Assembly (NCBI GenBank): GCA_034359265.1
Contig: CP136893.1
Coordinates: 18,109,001-18,173,000, forward strand
Length of the DNA stretch: 64,000 nt
Direction: 5' to 3'
Source of the DNA: Canna indica
Taxonomy: Eukaryota > Streptophyta > Magnoliopsida > Zingiberales > Cannaceae
A program made the position numbers and the translations under genes. How positions within the stretch are numbered: the first letter of the stretch is position 1; every line of letters begins with the position of its first letter. Shown piece by piece: positions 43,214-55,248 of this stretch. The notes under the pieces are model-generated. The model was not told the DNA's origin. It saw only the letters and a program-made list of their open reading frames with translations, and searched no databases.

Positions 43214-44221
43214 TTATGGCCCAGAAGAGAAGGTTAATCCATTTGACTAAAACATAACCTTTCCGGATAATAAAATAACTTCTTTAAATTAAAAGTAGCC
43301 AAACCTTTACTAAGCTTTCCAGATTTATCAATCCTTCTCTAAATGGCCCAATTAATGTCATCAATGTGTTGTCAAACCTACTTCATATGTATGATCCTTT
43401 GTATGAAAGGAAATCAGCTACTTCAAAGTGCTGCATTCAGCAGGCTTTTCCATTGTGTTCTTTGGGTCACATTCTTATTGCTTTCTTCTCAACATACATC
43501 TCCCACTTGCTCTCCTCTCTCTCTCACACATATTTATTTGACTTGATACATCAAATTCAAATATGTATTCAGTATTTAAAATATATTCATTTTTTTATTG
43601 GTACCTTGCCTCACTCATTATACCACTTTGTAGGATTCTCTCTCAATGCATCTTTTTGCAAGGCCTCATTTCTCATTGCACCTATACAGATTCTTGTCAA
43701 ACATAGTGGATGGGAAAACCAATTCCCATATAAGAATTAGACAAGAAGAAGAAGAAGCAAACAATGCTTTAGTAGGAGAAACTATCAAGCCATTTAGACA
43801 TGTAACACCTTTCTTGTGCATTTCTGGTACTTCTAAAACACTTCTCCACTAAACCAACAACAACCACAAAAGTAGAAACATATAAAGATGTGATAAAAAA
43901 ATATGAAACCAACGCTAATTAAACTAAATCAGAAAAATAAAGTACTAGCTAACTATAATTGAAAGAAAAAAAAGGTAGTTAAAAGTTTAATTGAAAACAA
44001 TTCCAAGTAGAAGCTATAAGATATTTAAATACTCTTGTCACCTAGATAATTGGGAATTTGTTAACTCTCTTTTTCCTTCGTCCCCCTTTCTCTTCCCACC
44101 CCTTCATTTGCTTAACTCAACTTCCAAACAAACCAAGGTACCACTTCGATAGCTGATTTTTTTAAATATCATCTAAATAACATGATAGCTAATTTTTTAA
44201 AAAAATTGTGTTCTAATTAAT
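43214..44221. other. CACTA 1 interior without a supported gene
   Basis: AT-rich sequence. The open frames at 43343-43852 show no domain, no codon pattern and overlap one another. A CT-rich pyrimidine stretch at 43500-43530 and a GAAGAAGAAG run at 43744 explain their openness. Could be the first intron or leader of the transposase gene. Confidence 0.4.
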
Positions 44222-44235
44222 GTGCTTAATATTGT

Positions 44236-47200
44236 TTCTAGGTTGAAAAAGTTAATCAAAATATCTACGGATCGTAGTTGGATGAAATGTCGAATAATTA
44301 GAGGAGTTTTGACTCATGAATTTATTCAAGGAGTCGAGGGATTTCTTAATTTTGCATACTCCAAAATTCAATATATTTTTGGTGACAAAATTAGGTGCCT
44401 ATGTCGACAATGTATTAATCATCATTATCATTATCGAGATGATGTGGCATGTCACTTATGTTCGAAGGGAATTATGCCTCGCTACACACATTGGATTGCA
44501 CATGGGGAGTTGACAAGTGAAGAAGTTGGTGAATCCTCAATCATTCATCAATCAGAAAGCACCACTCAAAATCCCTATAGAACTATAGTGGTGGATACAA
44601 TTGGTATTGACTCATCAAATATAGAAGAAAGACCAAATGAAGAAGCTGCCAAATTTTTTGAATTATTGAATTACGCATATGAGCCATTATGGAGTGGTTG
44701 TAAGAGTCAAAGTAGGTTATCAGCCATGTCACAGTTACTCAATTGCAAATCTGAGTTTAACATGAGCGAAGCTTGCTATGACCAGCTGATGTCAATAATC
44801 AAAGATATGTTACCAGAAGATGCGAAGTTGGAAGAAATTTTTTATAAAACGAAGAAGATGATGAAGAAACTAGGACTTGGATACGAAAAGATAGATGCAT
44901 GTTAGAATAATTGCATGTTGTTTTATAAAGAAATAACAAATTTGATGCAGTGCTCAGTGTGTGGACATCCTAGATATAAGCCAACACCATTAAATAATGG
45001 TAGGGGGGAAAATACTGTATAAGGTCTTACGGTATCTTCCGATAACACCAAGACTTCAAAGGCTTTTTATGTCTGAAAAAACTATTGAGTATATGATTTG
45101 GCATGCAAAGAATCGTAGTTCAGATGTTATTGCACATCCTGCAGATAGTGAAGCATGGAAACAGTTTGATGTTCACCATCCTTCATTTGCTTCTGATCCA
45201 AGGAATGTCAGATTAGGATTGTGCACCGATGGCTTTAACCCATTTGGGCATTCTTCTATTCCATATTTAGTTTGGCCTCTGCTCATTACTGTATACAATT
45301 TGCTGCCATCTATGTGTTTGAAAGATTAATTTATATTCTTAAGTTTGATAATTCCTGGACCAAAGAGCCCACGTAAAGAACTTGACATATTTTTGAGGTC
45401 ATTGATTGATGAACCGAACATATTATGGTCTGTTGGGATTATGACATATGATGTGTTTAGAAAACAAAATTTTCAAATGAGAGCAACATTTATGTGGACT
45501 AGCAGCGACTTCCCTGCATATGCTATGTTATCAGGATGGAGCACACACGGGAGGTTAGCTTGTCCATATTGTTTAGAGCATAGAAAATCTTTTATTCTTG
45601 AAAATGGGAGAAAGACATCATTTTTTGATTGACATCATCAGTTTCTCCCTCTTGATCATCCATATCGAAGGCAAAGAGACAAATTTATGAAGGGCTGAAT
45701 TGAAAGAGATGTTCCACCTCCACGATTATCGGGCGATGAAATGAAGGCATGTGTTGATAAATTACCTGGTATTCAATTTGGAAATCAATGTGTTGCTAGA
45801 ATTTCAGGATTTGGGCAACAACACAATTGGGTTAAAAAAATATCTTTTGGACTTTACCGTATTGGCATACAAATTTAATTCGACACAACTTAGATGTGAT
45901 GCATGTTGAACGAAATGTGTTTGAAAATATATTCAATACAGTAATGGACATCAAGGGGAAAACAAAAGACAATGTCAATGCTAGAGCTGATTTACCTAAG
46001 TATTGCAAGCGCCCCGAATTAGAATTACAGGATGTCAATGGAAAACTGTTGAAGTCGAGAGCCTCATTTGTGTTGAACAAAGAACAAATCAAAGCAGTAT
46101 GTCATTGGGTCAAAGAATTGAAATTTCCTGATGGTTATGCTTCAAACATAAATTGATGTGTAAATATAGATGATTGCAAATTTTATGGAATGAAAAGTCA
46201 TGATTGTCATGTTTTCATGCAAATGCTTATTCCAATTGCATTTCGTGATTTGTTACCTAATCCAGTATGGGATACACTAACTAAGCCGAGTTTATTCTTT
46301 CGGGACTTGTGTTCAAGTGTATTGCGAATTGAGGAGGTCAAAAGACTTGAGTTAAACATTGTTGAGATACTATGCAAGCTTGAAAAATATTTCCACCAAG
46401 TCTTTTCGACTCTATGGAGCATCTCCCTGTTCATTTACCTTATGAGGCTAAAGTTGATGGTTCTGTACAATATAGATGGATGTATAGATTCGAAAGGTAA
46501 CACATATGCCTTTTGATTCTTCATTCAAATTTCTAATTTTTTTAAACATCTTAATTTATAAGAATATTTGAGGTATATGCTTCAATTGAAGAAAAAAGTG
46601 AAGAATCGAGCATATGTTGAAGGATCAATTTGTGAAGCATATATCATACAAGAAATTTCTACTTTCTGTTCTTTCTACTTTGAACCAAAGGTAAATACAA
46701 GGTTGAATCAAGTACCTCGAAATGATGATGGTGGAGTTCCATCTACCATGGGACGCTTATCTATCTTTACCTACCCTGGTCGACCTTGTGGGGCCGTTGG
46801 GCGTTATAGGATGGTTGTCGACGAAGTTGAGTATAAAGCAATGGAGCTTTACGTACTTATGAATTGTCAAGAAATCTCTCCTTTCATTAAGTACGTAGTA
46901 GTATTAACATCAACTTTTCGTTAATTATTTCATATATTCAAATTATGTTAATGTAAACCTTATTGTTTTTAGTGAGTTTAATGATATCGTTAGGCAAAGA
47001 GAACCACACTTAACTGACGCAAAGCTAGAGAAGTTACGAGATAGAGAATTTTCAAAATGGTTGAGAGATCATGTAAGTTGAACAATCATTCTTGTGTCAA
47101 TGTCAATGTGAATAATCCTGATTATTTCTTTTTATATATATAGGTTAATCATAACATTCACACGGTTGATAATCGAATATTTGTCATTGCACAAGGCCCA

Positions 47201-47914
47201 CAAAGATTGGTTCGTTCCATGAAAGGTTATTTTGTGAATGAATATAAGTTTCACACCGAGGAATTTTCACATGGAAAGAAAATAATTAACAGTGGTGTTT
47301 GTGTCAAGGGCAGTTGCTACAATGACTTTGAAGCTGATTACTATGGCATTTTGATTGATATTTTGGAGGTAGAATACTTTGGTGGAAATAATGTGGTGTT
47401 ATTTAAATGTAAGTGGTTTGATACCGAAAAATGAGTTAGAGTACATCCTCGTCATGGACTTGTTGAAATCAATCACAAGTTGAGACTTTATCATGATGCT
47501 CCTTTTGTGTTGGCAGAGCAAGCTCAACAAGTTTATTACACTAGTTATCCCTCAAAGAAAAAAGGAAGGAGTGATTGGTGGTCTGTATGCAAAATTAAAG
47601 CAAGAAATAGATTTGATGTATTAGAGGTTGAAGAAACAAATGATAATATCCCTCCACAGACAGATATTTTTTTTCAAGATGATGAGGTTGAAACAATACA
47701 ACCTAGTATGCCTACAACTGAGTTGGATTTGTTAAATGTATTAGTTGATAACGATGGTGTAGTTGATGAAGTAGATCAACATGAAGAATTTTTCTTAAGA
47801 ACTCGAAGACAAGCCATTGAGAAGGATGAAGAAGAAGCGGACACTATAGACATGGAAGATAGTGAAGATGATGAAGTTGATGAGTATTTGTCAAATGGGG
47901 AGAATGATGATTGA
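44236..47914 (+). pseudogene. CACTA 1 TNP2-like transposase, multi-exon, many stops
   Basis: Starts near LKKLIKISTDRSWMKCR with a transposase-associated zinc-binding region (IRCLCRQC, CHLCSKGI). The Transposase_21 core follows: YEPLWSGCKSQSRLSAMSQL, LGLGYEKIDAC, YLPITPRLQRLFMSEKT, GLCTDGFNPFGHSS, WPLLITVYNLLPSMC, DFPAYAMLSGWSTHGRLACP. Then come HVERNVFENIFNT, a DUF4218-like part (GSICEAYIIQE, YPGRPCGAVGRY) and a DUF4216-like part (VFLFKCKWFD-type motif, here VLFKCKWFDTEK), with an acidic C-terminus ending at 47914. Introns at 46891-46972 and 47073-47143 have GT-AG ends and keep frame. Stops at 44903, 45327, 45630 and several later sites kill it. Confidence 0.87.
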
Positions 47915-48062
47915 AACTTTTTTTGTATAAGTTTACTTTTGATGGTCACTTATAAAATCATTGTGAACATGATGACAAACTCTCATTTGTTTGTAATTGA
48001 TTTTTTTTTAAAATTCATGTGTCTTGAATTATTAGCTATTCTTAATGCACTTTTAGTAAATA

Positions 48063-48449
48063 ATGGTGTCACGAGAGCGAGGACGAGATCGAGGGTGTCC
48101 TCCTTTGATTGAAATACCTTTTGCGACCTCTACACAATCATCATCATCATCTAAAGCAATAGTTGGAGCCACGACCTCTACACCTTGTACTCCTATTGTA
48201 CTTGTTACTGTTCCACTAGAAACACCTTCTATTCCTACACCTTCGACATTGTCAGCACCAGCACCAGCACCAACACCCTCACCACCTTCAGTCCATTTGC
48301 ATTTGATGCCATCAGCTCCTCTTGTGCCATCTACATCTGCTGCTACACACAGTGATGATACTTCACGTCGAAGAGGACCAAATCAGTCTTCACAACCGTC
48401 AGAGACACCAGATGATAGACGCCTATTAATTATTGATAAGAAAAGGTAG
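48063..48449 (+). CDS. CACTA 1 second ORF, N-terminal exon (TnpA-like candidate)
   Basis: A 128-codon frame starting MVSRERGRDRG, with a Thr/Ser/Pro-rich low-complexity body (APAPAPTPSPPS) and a basic SRRRGPNQSS stretch. The position after the transposase and the RRRGPNQ-type wording agree with the first exon of the CACTA 2 TnpA-like gene (60465, RRLPRGPNRWQ). No Transposase_24 core follows before the element ends, so the gene is truncated or its other exons were deleted. Confidence 0.55.
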   Translation: MVSRERGRDRGCPPLIEIPFATSTQSSSSSKAIVGATTSTPCTPIVLVTVPLETPSIPTPSTLSAPAPAPTPSPPSVHLHLMPSAPLVPSTSAATHSDDTSRRRGPNQSSQPSETPDDRRLLIIDKKR

Positions 48450-49095
48450 ATCATTATATTTTGCATTATATTCTTTCAGTTACTGTTTGGGTAACTAGCT
48501 TATTCTACAATATGTTTCAAAGTTGATTGCATATGTTGCTTTATCATAAATGGCCATCCTTTGCATGTAGGAAATCAGGAAATGTAAGATTGTGGCCAAT
48601 TTAATCTCATTCTTAGTTCAACATTATATTACTTTATCTTGTTTGATTTGGTGTAAGGCTCAAAAAATGTGATCATCCGTTGGAGGGAGATATGACATAA
48701 TGCATCGCTTGAGCTTTTTGGATTTGAAATAATATTTTTTCGTATGGCTATATATAACAGGATATAAAAAATGTGGCATATTTTGGCTGATTATAGAGTG
48801 TTTCCTGGAGGCAAGCTTTTTAAAAAATGCCAATTTTCTATCCTTTAATTTGTATCCTGCTCAATATTTTGTGGAGCACCACATGATGTGAACGCTTCAT
48901 AAGATCACTAGGATATAGAACCAAACCAAGAGGGAAGAGAGGAGAAGAAACTTTGAGAAAGTTTTACTATCAATTCATAAGATCTCTTCTTAAGCCCCTA
49001 GGGCTACGTATTTATAGTTGGCATGGCCAACTAAGAAACAAAAGTCATGCCATAAATTTAGGCATGAAATTAGGAAATAAACAAAAAGTAATGAG
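48450..49095. other. CACTA 1 right noncoding region
   Basis: No gene seen. It includes a segment near 48640 duplicating 42030 (ACTTTATCTTGTTTGATTTGG, then CTCAAAAAATG), i.e. a sequence shared by both flanks of the cargo. Confidence 0.45.
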
Positions 49096-49099
49096 CAAT

Positions 49100-49545
49100 T
49101 GATAGATTCTGTTGGTAATTCCAACGGATATACCAACAAAAATTATTTGTTGATGATACCAACACTAGCGGATATTGTTGGTATTACCGACAGATATATA
49201 TCCGTTGGTATTACCAACAGGTATTTATCCGTTGGTATTACCAACAGATATATTTTCGTTGGTAATGCCGGCAGATATTATCCGTTGGTATTACCAACAG
49301 GTATGTTTTCGTTGGTAATACCGACAGATATTTATCCGTTGGTATTACCAACAGATATGTCTTCGTCAGTATTACCAACAAAATAAAATATCTATTGGTA
49401 ATACCGACAGATTAATTAAAATCCGTCGGTATTATCGAGAAGCCTTTTACCAACGGATTTTACTGACAGATACTCCGTCGGTAACAATATTACCGACGGA
49501 TTTTTGGGTATTATCGACGGATTTGGTCCATTGGTGATACCATGT
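49100..49545. repeat. Right subterminal repeat array of CACTA 1
   Basis: A dozen or so near-palindromic units around GTTGGTATTACCAAC with ACAGATAT or GGATTT spacers, roughly one every 30 bp. The frame over 49099-49386 is only a by-product of the array. Probable TnpA binding region. Confidence 0.85.
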
Positions 49546-49560
49546 TTTCTTGTAGTGGCG

Positions 49561-49753
49561 GCTCATGAATTCAAATTTATATTAAATAACAGCTTCTAGC
49601 TTGTCCCATAAATCTCTAGCCACGATGTACTTGTAGAATATATGAATGAATATCTACCTCTTTGTTACACACGTAGTATTTATGACATTAAGTAAAGACG
49701 TTATCATTCAAGAATATCAATGCGTAAGAATTTACTCATAGTATCAATGGAAA
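49561..49753 (-). pseudogene. Fossil LINE zf-RVT region
   Basis: Minus-strand words, broken by stops and shifts, spell FLRIDI, CNKEVDIHS, FYKYIVARDLWDKLEAV, the pattern of the zinc-binding reverse transcriptase domain of plant LINEs. It joins 41231 if CACTA 1 is ignored, and 52683 if solo LTR 2 is ignored. Confidence 0.55.
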
Positions 49754-49758
49754 CTATT

Positions 49759-52677
49759 TGTCACGCCCCAAAATTTGGTACCACGTGACTAACCAGAGTA
49801 CACGTCTGTACTCCGAAGCCTACCAACCAATGCAGAATAAGAATGTCAACCATGCAGATACCAAATGAACATAAGTAAATAAATAACTCCAAGTAGAATA
49901 CTGAGACACCAATATGTAAACAATCCAGATTCTACATAATCCAAAATAAGATAAAATGCATAACCAAACTCCTAAGACTCGACTACAACCCGACGCGTCA
50001 CAAAACCTGCTGCCTGAGCTTACGACCCCCAACCGCGCCACGTAGGTATGTCAGTACCTCTACTAATATGGAACTGTAAGAAAAACACGAAAGAGAGAGT
50101 CATGAGTTCATATTGAACTCGGTGTGTGGCTCAATCCCGAGCCCTCTCTTAGCCAACACATATAATCATAACTATTTCATAATCAACATTAACATAACCA
50201 ACCAGATAAATAAATTATCATTTTAATTCATATGAAAAGAAGCCCAACCATATAACCCGTGCACTCACACCCACATCCACACTGGCCTACACTGGCCCAG
50301 ATATAAATAAAAGGAATGCAATAGCAAACATACGAGTCGATCACTAGGATGCGCCTAGCGAGCTTCCTGCCTTGGGGCTCTCTAAGCTAGGATAGCCTAC
50401 TAGTCTCGGTAACCCTACTTGGGTTGGGAAAGTCCCTCCAACCAATGCCACTCTGGTTCGATCGTCAGCGTGGCTCTCTAACGACTTCACCGGTCCATAA
50501 TTCACTTACTGAGTCGAGCAATAGCTCCACCAGCTAAAGCGCCTCTAAGCTCGGCCATACTCCAAGCACGAGCACAAGCATGTCCAATGATAAATGTAAA
50601 TAGACACAATAATTTATCAATAAAAATTTCTAGGATAGTTGGAGTATTTGCCGACAATCTCGGGTATGCGCACACGCAGCCCTATCCCGGCCCTCCCTCG
50701 GGCTCTAATCTCTCGGCATGGTACTTTACCATTTCAATCAAACCAATAGGTGTATCCACTGGGCATAATGAAAGTTAATTATTCACATTCACACTTCAAT
50801 ACCCTAAACACCCACATAATCCTAGAAAATTTCAAACATGTGACTATCAACTATTCGGCCCACAATGTCCATCATTACCATAATTTAATTTAGCTATTGC
50901 CTCAAGAAAAAATCAGCCACATAAGGATGTTTTACAAAAATAAATCTGAGCATGTATTCAGTTCCTAAAACTAAACACAACTCAGTATGTACACATAAAC
51001 ATTACTACGAGAATTACATATCTACAATAATAGTTTAACTCGATTCTTCTCACACCAGTTTAAGCATATGATAGTATTTACAACTAAGCTCTTTGCCACA
51101 ATATAACAATCATAACCAAACGACAATTTCACATGGTACGTACTCAACACAAGCACCGAGATTAGCATAAATAAATCCACAATTTATCATTCAAAAACCT
51201 GAAATCTTAACATGTAATAATATGAAATTTAACATAAAAAATTTCAAAATTTAACAACCATAAATCTATAAATCTTAGATTTACCATGATCTAATGTATC
51301 CAAAATTAATAAATAAAATCCAGTCCGTGCACGTGAATATTACAGTAAAAAACTTGTAGCACATATAGGGCTTAACTTGATTCTTAATTACTACCACAAT
51401 TTCAACATAAACTTCATATCAGATCCATCCAACACTTGCACTGAGCATAGAAATATGTCCACGTGATATAAACTGAAATTAACATGCTCCGAACTAGAAA
51501 TCAAGGTGTGCTAATATAGGATTCCCGCAAGGCCGATAAACCCAATTCATAGGGCTCGGCACTACCCCTTACTACAAATCCATTGCTCTATTCTTTGAAA
51601 TCTAGGGAAGAGAGTTCTTCAATAATCCAAGGAAATACGGAATTAAAAATATCACCATATCAAGACCAAGATTGCCAAGAAATTTCCTTTCCCTTAATTC
51701 CCTTACTTGATCGGTCCTTCCTTACCCAACACCTCCGCTTGGTTCACTGACTTATATGGATGAATCAACTCCTTAAAACCTCAAGAAAATTCGGAATTAT
51801 ATGCCACCATTAAATCAAAACCAAAATTTTCAATCACTCCCCTCTTAACATTAGGTTTGGGCGGTCCTATGGGTTTAGGGACAACCCAGGGCTGCCGCAC
51901 CTTGTATATTACAAAGGATACCAACCTTCATCATGAATCATACCAAGTAAGGAGAATTACATCTTCAATTCACATTGAACAATTGATTAAGAACATAAGA
52001 AATATCATCCCATCCAAAACTAGAATTTTCATAGAAGTCCCTCCCCTTATATCCTATTCGGTGGCCCTAAGGGCCTAAGGTATCCTCTAGGGCTGTCGCA
52101 CCCCTACCCCCTTACCAAGGGCTCCGATTTCCATCACAAAATACACCAACATGCAACGAATCAATGGAAAGTCTGACCGAACAAGAAAATTCCAGCATGT
52201 ATCTCAATCACAAGGGGCGGTTAACGTGGGGACAAAATCCTATGACTAGGGTTCAAAACCACTCACCTTGGAGAAGAAGATGGCGACGACGGCAACCGAC
52301 AACGGCGAATATTTGGCCAAAACAGGTGGTGCATCCTCCCCCAAGTCTTGGGCGGCGTCCGGTTCTCCCTAAAGTCGTACGATCGCCCACTACTTCCCTT
52401 TTTTTATCCAAATGACTAATTTACCCTCCTTACTTAAGTGAACCCAAACCCAGTCTATACTCATCCAAATCAAGTTCCGTTCGAACCTACACACTTGACT
52501 TGAACTCCACTCAAACCCAACCTCCCAACTCAACTTCAATAAAATAATTTTCCTCGCGCGTAAGGGGCATACCTTCAATCGCAGCCTTCGACGATTTACT
52601 CGACCCGCTCCAACGCGCATCTCGATGTTTCTGCTGAAGCCAAATAAAATTAATTAAAAATTTTCACAAATATTACA
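49759..52677 (-). mobile_element. Solo gypsy LTR 2 (2919 bp)
   Basis: Starts TGTCACGCCCCAA and ends AATATTACA, with a perfect 5-bp target duplication CTATT at 49754-49758 and 52678-52682. No interior. Same family and orientation as solo LTR 1 (similar termini and length). Short frames inside have no domain support. Its target duplication is intact, unlike the one around LTR 1. Confidence 0.93.
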
Positions 52678-52682
52678 CTATT

Positions 52683-53582
52683 GCTTGAGAATTGTCACTA
52701 GAGAACAAGCAAGGTAATTAACCTAACAGTTGGGCCTCAAAAGCCTACAAAAAGGTATCAGCGACATAGTAAGATTTACTCTTTCAAATTATTTTACCAT
52801 TTTATTTGCTCATGCTAGAAGTATAAATGAGAAAATATTACTCTCACTCAAATACAATGAGATAATGTTTTTATCTGAGATCAGTGGTGTCGCAAGTCCC
52901 CCGAGCTCCTAGTTGGACGTGACTTTGGTGACGACCTGCAATGACACTTTGACACTCAAGTAAGAGAGAGAGTTTTTTGGTGGTGTTTATGGAATTGGAA
53001 TACATAGTATACATGTGCGCGTTGTGTCTGTTTCTATAGAGCAAGACAAAGTATTCAACAAGGATTTCTCTTGAAATTCCGAAGGGATATGTCTTGAATG
53101 GGTCAAGTGCTATCCCTCAGATTACGATATCATTACGGCCAAATCCTTGATGATAAATGAAGGACGAGGACATCCTTAAATTATGGGCCGAGTTGTAATT
53201 GGTTCGATCTGAGTCAGGTTCACGTCGAGTCACCTTGAGAGCCGGTCCGACCGGGCCCAGAGGATCATTGGTACTCATGAGCTTTCATTTTAGGAGGATG
53301 ACTACTTTAAGTAAACTTAATTGCCTATGTTATAAAAAGGTAGAAATTGTCATTAATTAAAAAGTGTGATCCTTGTACAAAATCCTAAATAATTTGTACA
53401 ATAGTCATAGAAATAACATGAAATCTTGAATAATATCTTAAATCAAGAGAAATCTTATATAGATTAACAAAACGGGAAATCTTGTGGATGAAATTTGGTG
53501 CAAATGATTAATTTTGGGCTTCGCTGGCAGAAGCTAATCAGGGACAACATCTACATTTTATTAAACCAAAAAAGACCACTAA
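52683..53582. other. Intergenic sequence upstream of the PUB3-like gene
   Basis: No gene or repeat family recognised. The left end may still belong to the fossil LINE. The stretch next to 53583 is the distal promoter of the host gene. Confidence 0.4.
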
Positions 53583-53596
53583 TATTTATAATATAA
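53583..53596 (+). promoter_or_regulatory. Candidate TATA region of the PUB3-like gene
   Basis: TATTTATAATATAA lies about 50-60 bp ahead of the CT-rich tract and about 320 bp ahead of the start codon. Placement fits a core promoter; no transcript data can be seen here. Confidence 0.4.
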
Positions 53597-53644
53597 CAGA
53601 CAAAGTGGGGAAGGAAATGGGCCCCTTGCCAACTTCTTCGTCTA

Positions 53645-53650
53645 CTTGCT

Positions 53651-53690
<40 letters not shown>

Positions 53691-53719
53691 TCCACCCTGC
53701 GTATCTGTCTGTTTGTGTC

Positions 53720-53756
<37 letters not shown>

Positions 53757-53757
53757 G
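53645..53757. repeat. CT tract followed by GA tract in the 5' leader
   Basis: A (TC)n tract spans about 53651-53690 and a (GA)n tract about 53720-53757, 30 bp apart. They are mutually complementary and can pair as a long hairpin in RNA. Long CT/GA tracts are common in plant 5' leaders and can bind GAGA-type factors. The two frames read through them on opposite strands are artefacts. Confidence 0.8.
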
Positions 53758-53915
53758 ACCTGGAACTCCTAGGGTTCTCTCCTCCTGACAGGGGTTTAAG
53801 GCGAAGGAAGGAAGTCGGCGGTGTGTGTGTCATGTAGAAGGAATCTTGCAGCTGTGTGCAAGCCGCTTGATCTGAGGCCGTGGATTCGAGCCGCTTGTCA
53901 TCTGTCCTCTCCGAG

Positions 53916-55248
53916 ATGAACGGAGGTATTCTTTCTCGGCAATCTGTAATCTTTTTACTGTATTAGGTGTAATGTAGGAAGCCAGCTTTCATGGTTTGTG
54001 TGGCGATCTCTTTGTGCTTGCGAAAATTCTTTTAATTTCCTTTCAAGTTGATGAGAAAATGCTCTCAGATCCGCCGAGTGTAAATCGTTCTCGTGATGTC
54101 TCGGCGATTTTTTTTCTTCTTAGTGTATCGAGAGTGTTTGTGGGAATTCTCTTCTTTTGTTTGAATTTGAGCTGAGCGTGCTCGTTGAGGAGGATACGGA
54201 GGTGATTTGTCTTTCCGTCTTTCTTGATGTGGCTGGCGATTTCCAGAGAATGTGGATTTTCTGCTTGATGATGGACTGGAAAGCTAAGTAGTACTGCTCT
54301 TTTTCTTGTTTGAGACCGCCACAACCCGTTTCTTTCTTTAGGAACTATGGATGATAAGGTTTAGTTTCTCTTGGACTACTACAAGGACAAAGAGTATGCA
54401 GAGCAGACGGCAACTTAACGAATGGTGCTCCCAAGCATGTTTTTTTTTCTTTTCTTTTAGAGCCTTTGCATGCATAAGGGATACTTCCAGTGGGTGCTAA
54501 AAGTTCTACGAACTTTAACTGCACTCTTTTATGTAGATCCTTTTCACCCACCGACTATCTTTTGTAGGTTGTATGGTTCATTTTACCTTTGGGTAGTAGA
54601 AATTTCATTTGCCACCTCCCTCAACGGTTAAAATATGAAGTTAACAATGCATTGCAAATACATTTCACACTTTGTTGGTGTATTTCAAAACATATATATA
54701 TTTAGTTCTTACATATTAGGAAAATAATTAAAACTATATTAGACAAAAAATTTGTTCCAATTCATCACTACAAATAAAAATTAATGAAAAAATAAGTGAA
54801 ATAGCAATTTCAAGCACATAAATCAAGACTTCTGTGTATAGCTTATACTGCTTTTGAGTTGGCGGCTGTTGCAAAATTGCAACTATTTGCTACCTTTTTG
54901 TGTCCTTTTTCCTTGTTTCTTTCCACCTAACATGCACTATATTTATCATATGTGTGTTTTCCCTGAACAGGAGTGATGGATGGGGAGATTATTGGGGGAT
55001 TGATAAACAGCATTTCACGATTTATTCATCTCGTAGCTTGTCAGACAACAAAAAATGCTTCTCTAGAGGACTTCAGGAAAATAGTTGGCATATTGAAGCT
55101 CTTGAAGCCTGTCCTAGATGAAGCAATTGATTCAGAGTTGGCTTTGGATGAGCATCTAATGAAAGACCTTGAAGAGTTTGATGTAGCTGTAAATGAAGCT
55201 AGAGAGTTAATAGAGAAGGGGTCACAGAGAACAAGCAAGATATATAAT
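53916..55248 (+). CDS. PUB3: PUB3-like U-box E3 ligase, first two coding exons
   Basis: Exon 1 is 53916-53925 (ATG AAC GGA G), then a GT-AG intron 53926-54970, then exon 2 54971-55248 ending at a GTGAGT donor. The join keeps frame and gives 96 residues. They read GGLINSISRFIHLVACQ, KIVGILKLLKPVLDEAID, DEHLMKDLEEFDVAVNEARE, the N-terminal (UND-type) region of PUB2/3/4-class plant U-box ARM-repeat proteins, closest in my memory to PUB3. These ligases pass ubiquitin from an E2 to a substrate through the U-box; neither U-box nor ARM repeats are in this part. If exon 1 is not used, the ATG at 54976 gives a protein five residues shorter. The remaining exons are not found before 64000. Confidence 0.7.

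Larger units (their letters stand above)
41232..49557 (+). mobile_element. CACTA transposon 1 (8326 bp)
   Basis: Begins CACTACAAGAAAACA at 41232 and ends with its reverse complement at 49543-49557, flanked by the 3-bp duplication GCG (41229-41231, 49558-49560). Subterminal arrays of a GTTGGTATTACCAAC-type motif lie inside both ends. The cargo is a TNP2-like transposase pseudogene, a second short ORF, captured FTSH4 exons and a Myb/SANT-like fragment. The exact termini and target duplication show a clean insertion, while the coding content is badly decayed. Confidence 0.93.

Noticed and set aside
48063..48449. A host gene for a Thr/Ser/Pro-rich protein
   Set aside because: It is inside CACTA 1 after the transposase and resembles the first exon of the CACTA 2 TnpA-like gene, so I list it as element-encoded.
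53642..53837. Ser/Leu and Arg/Glu frames on opposite strands
   Set aside because: They are the CT and GA microsatellites in the leader of the PUB3-like gene.
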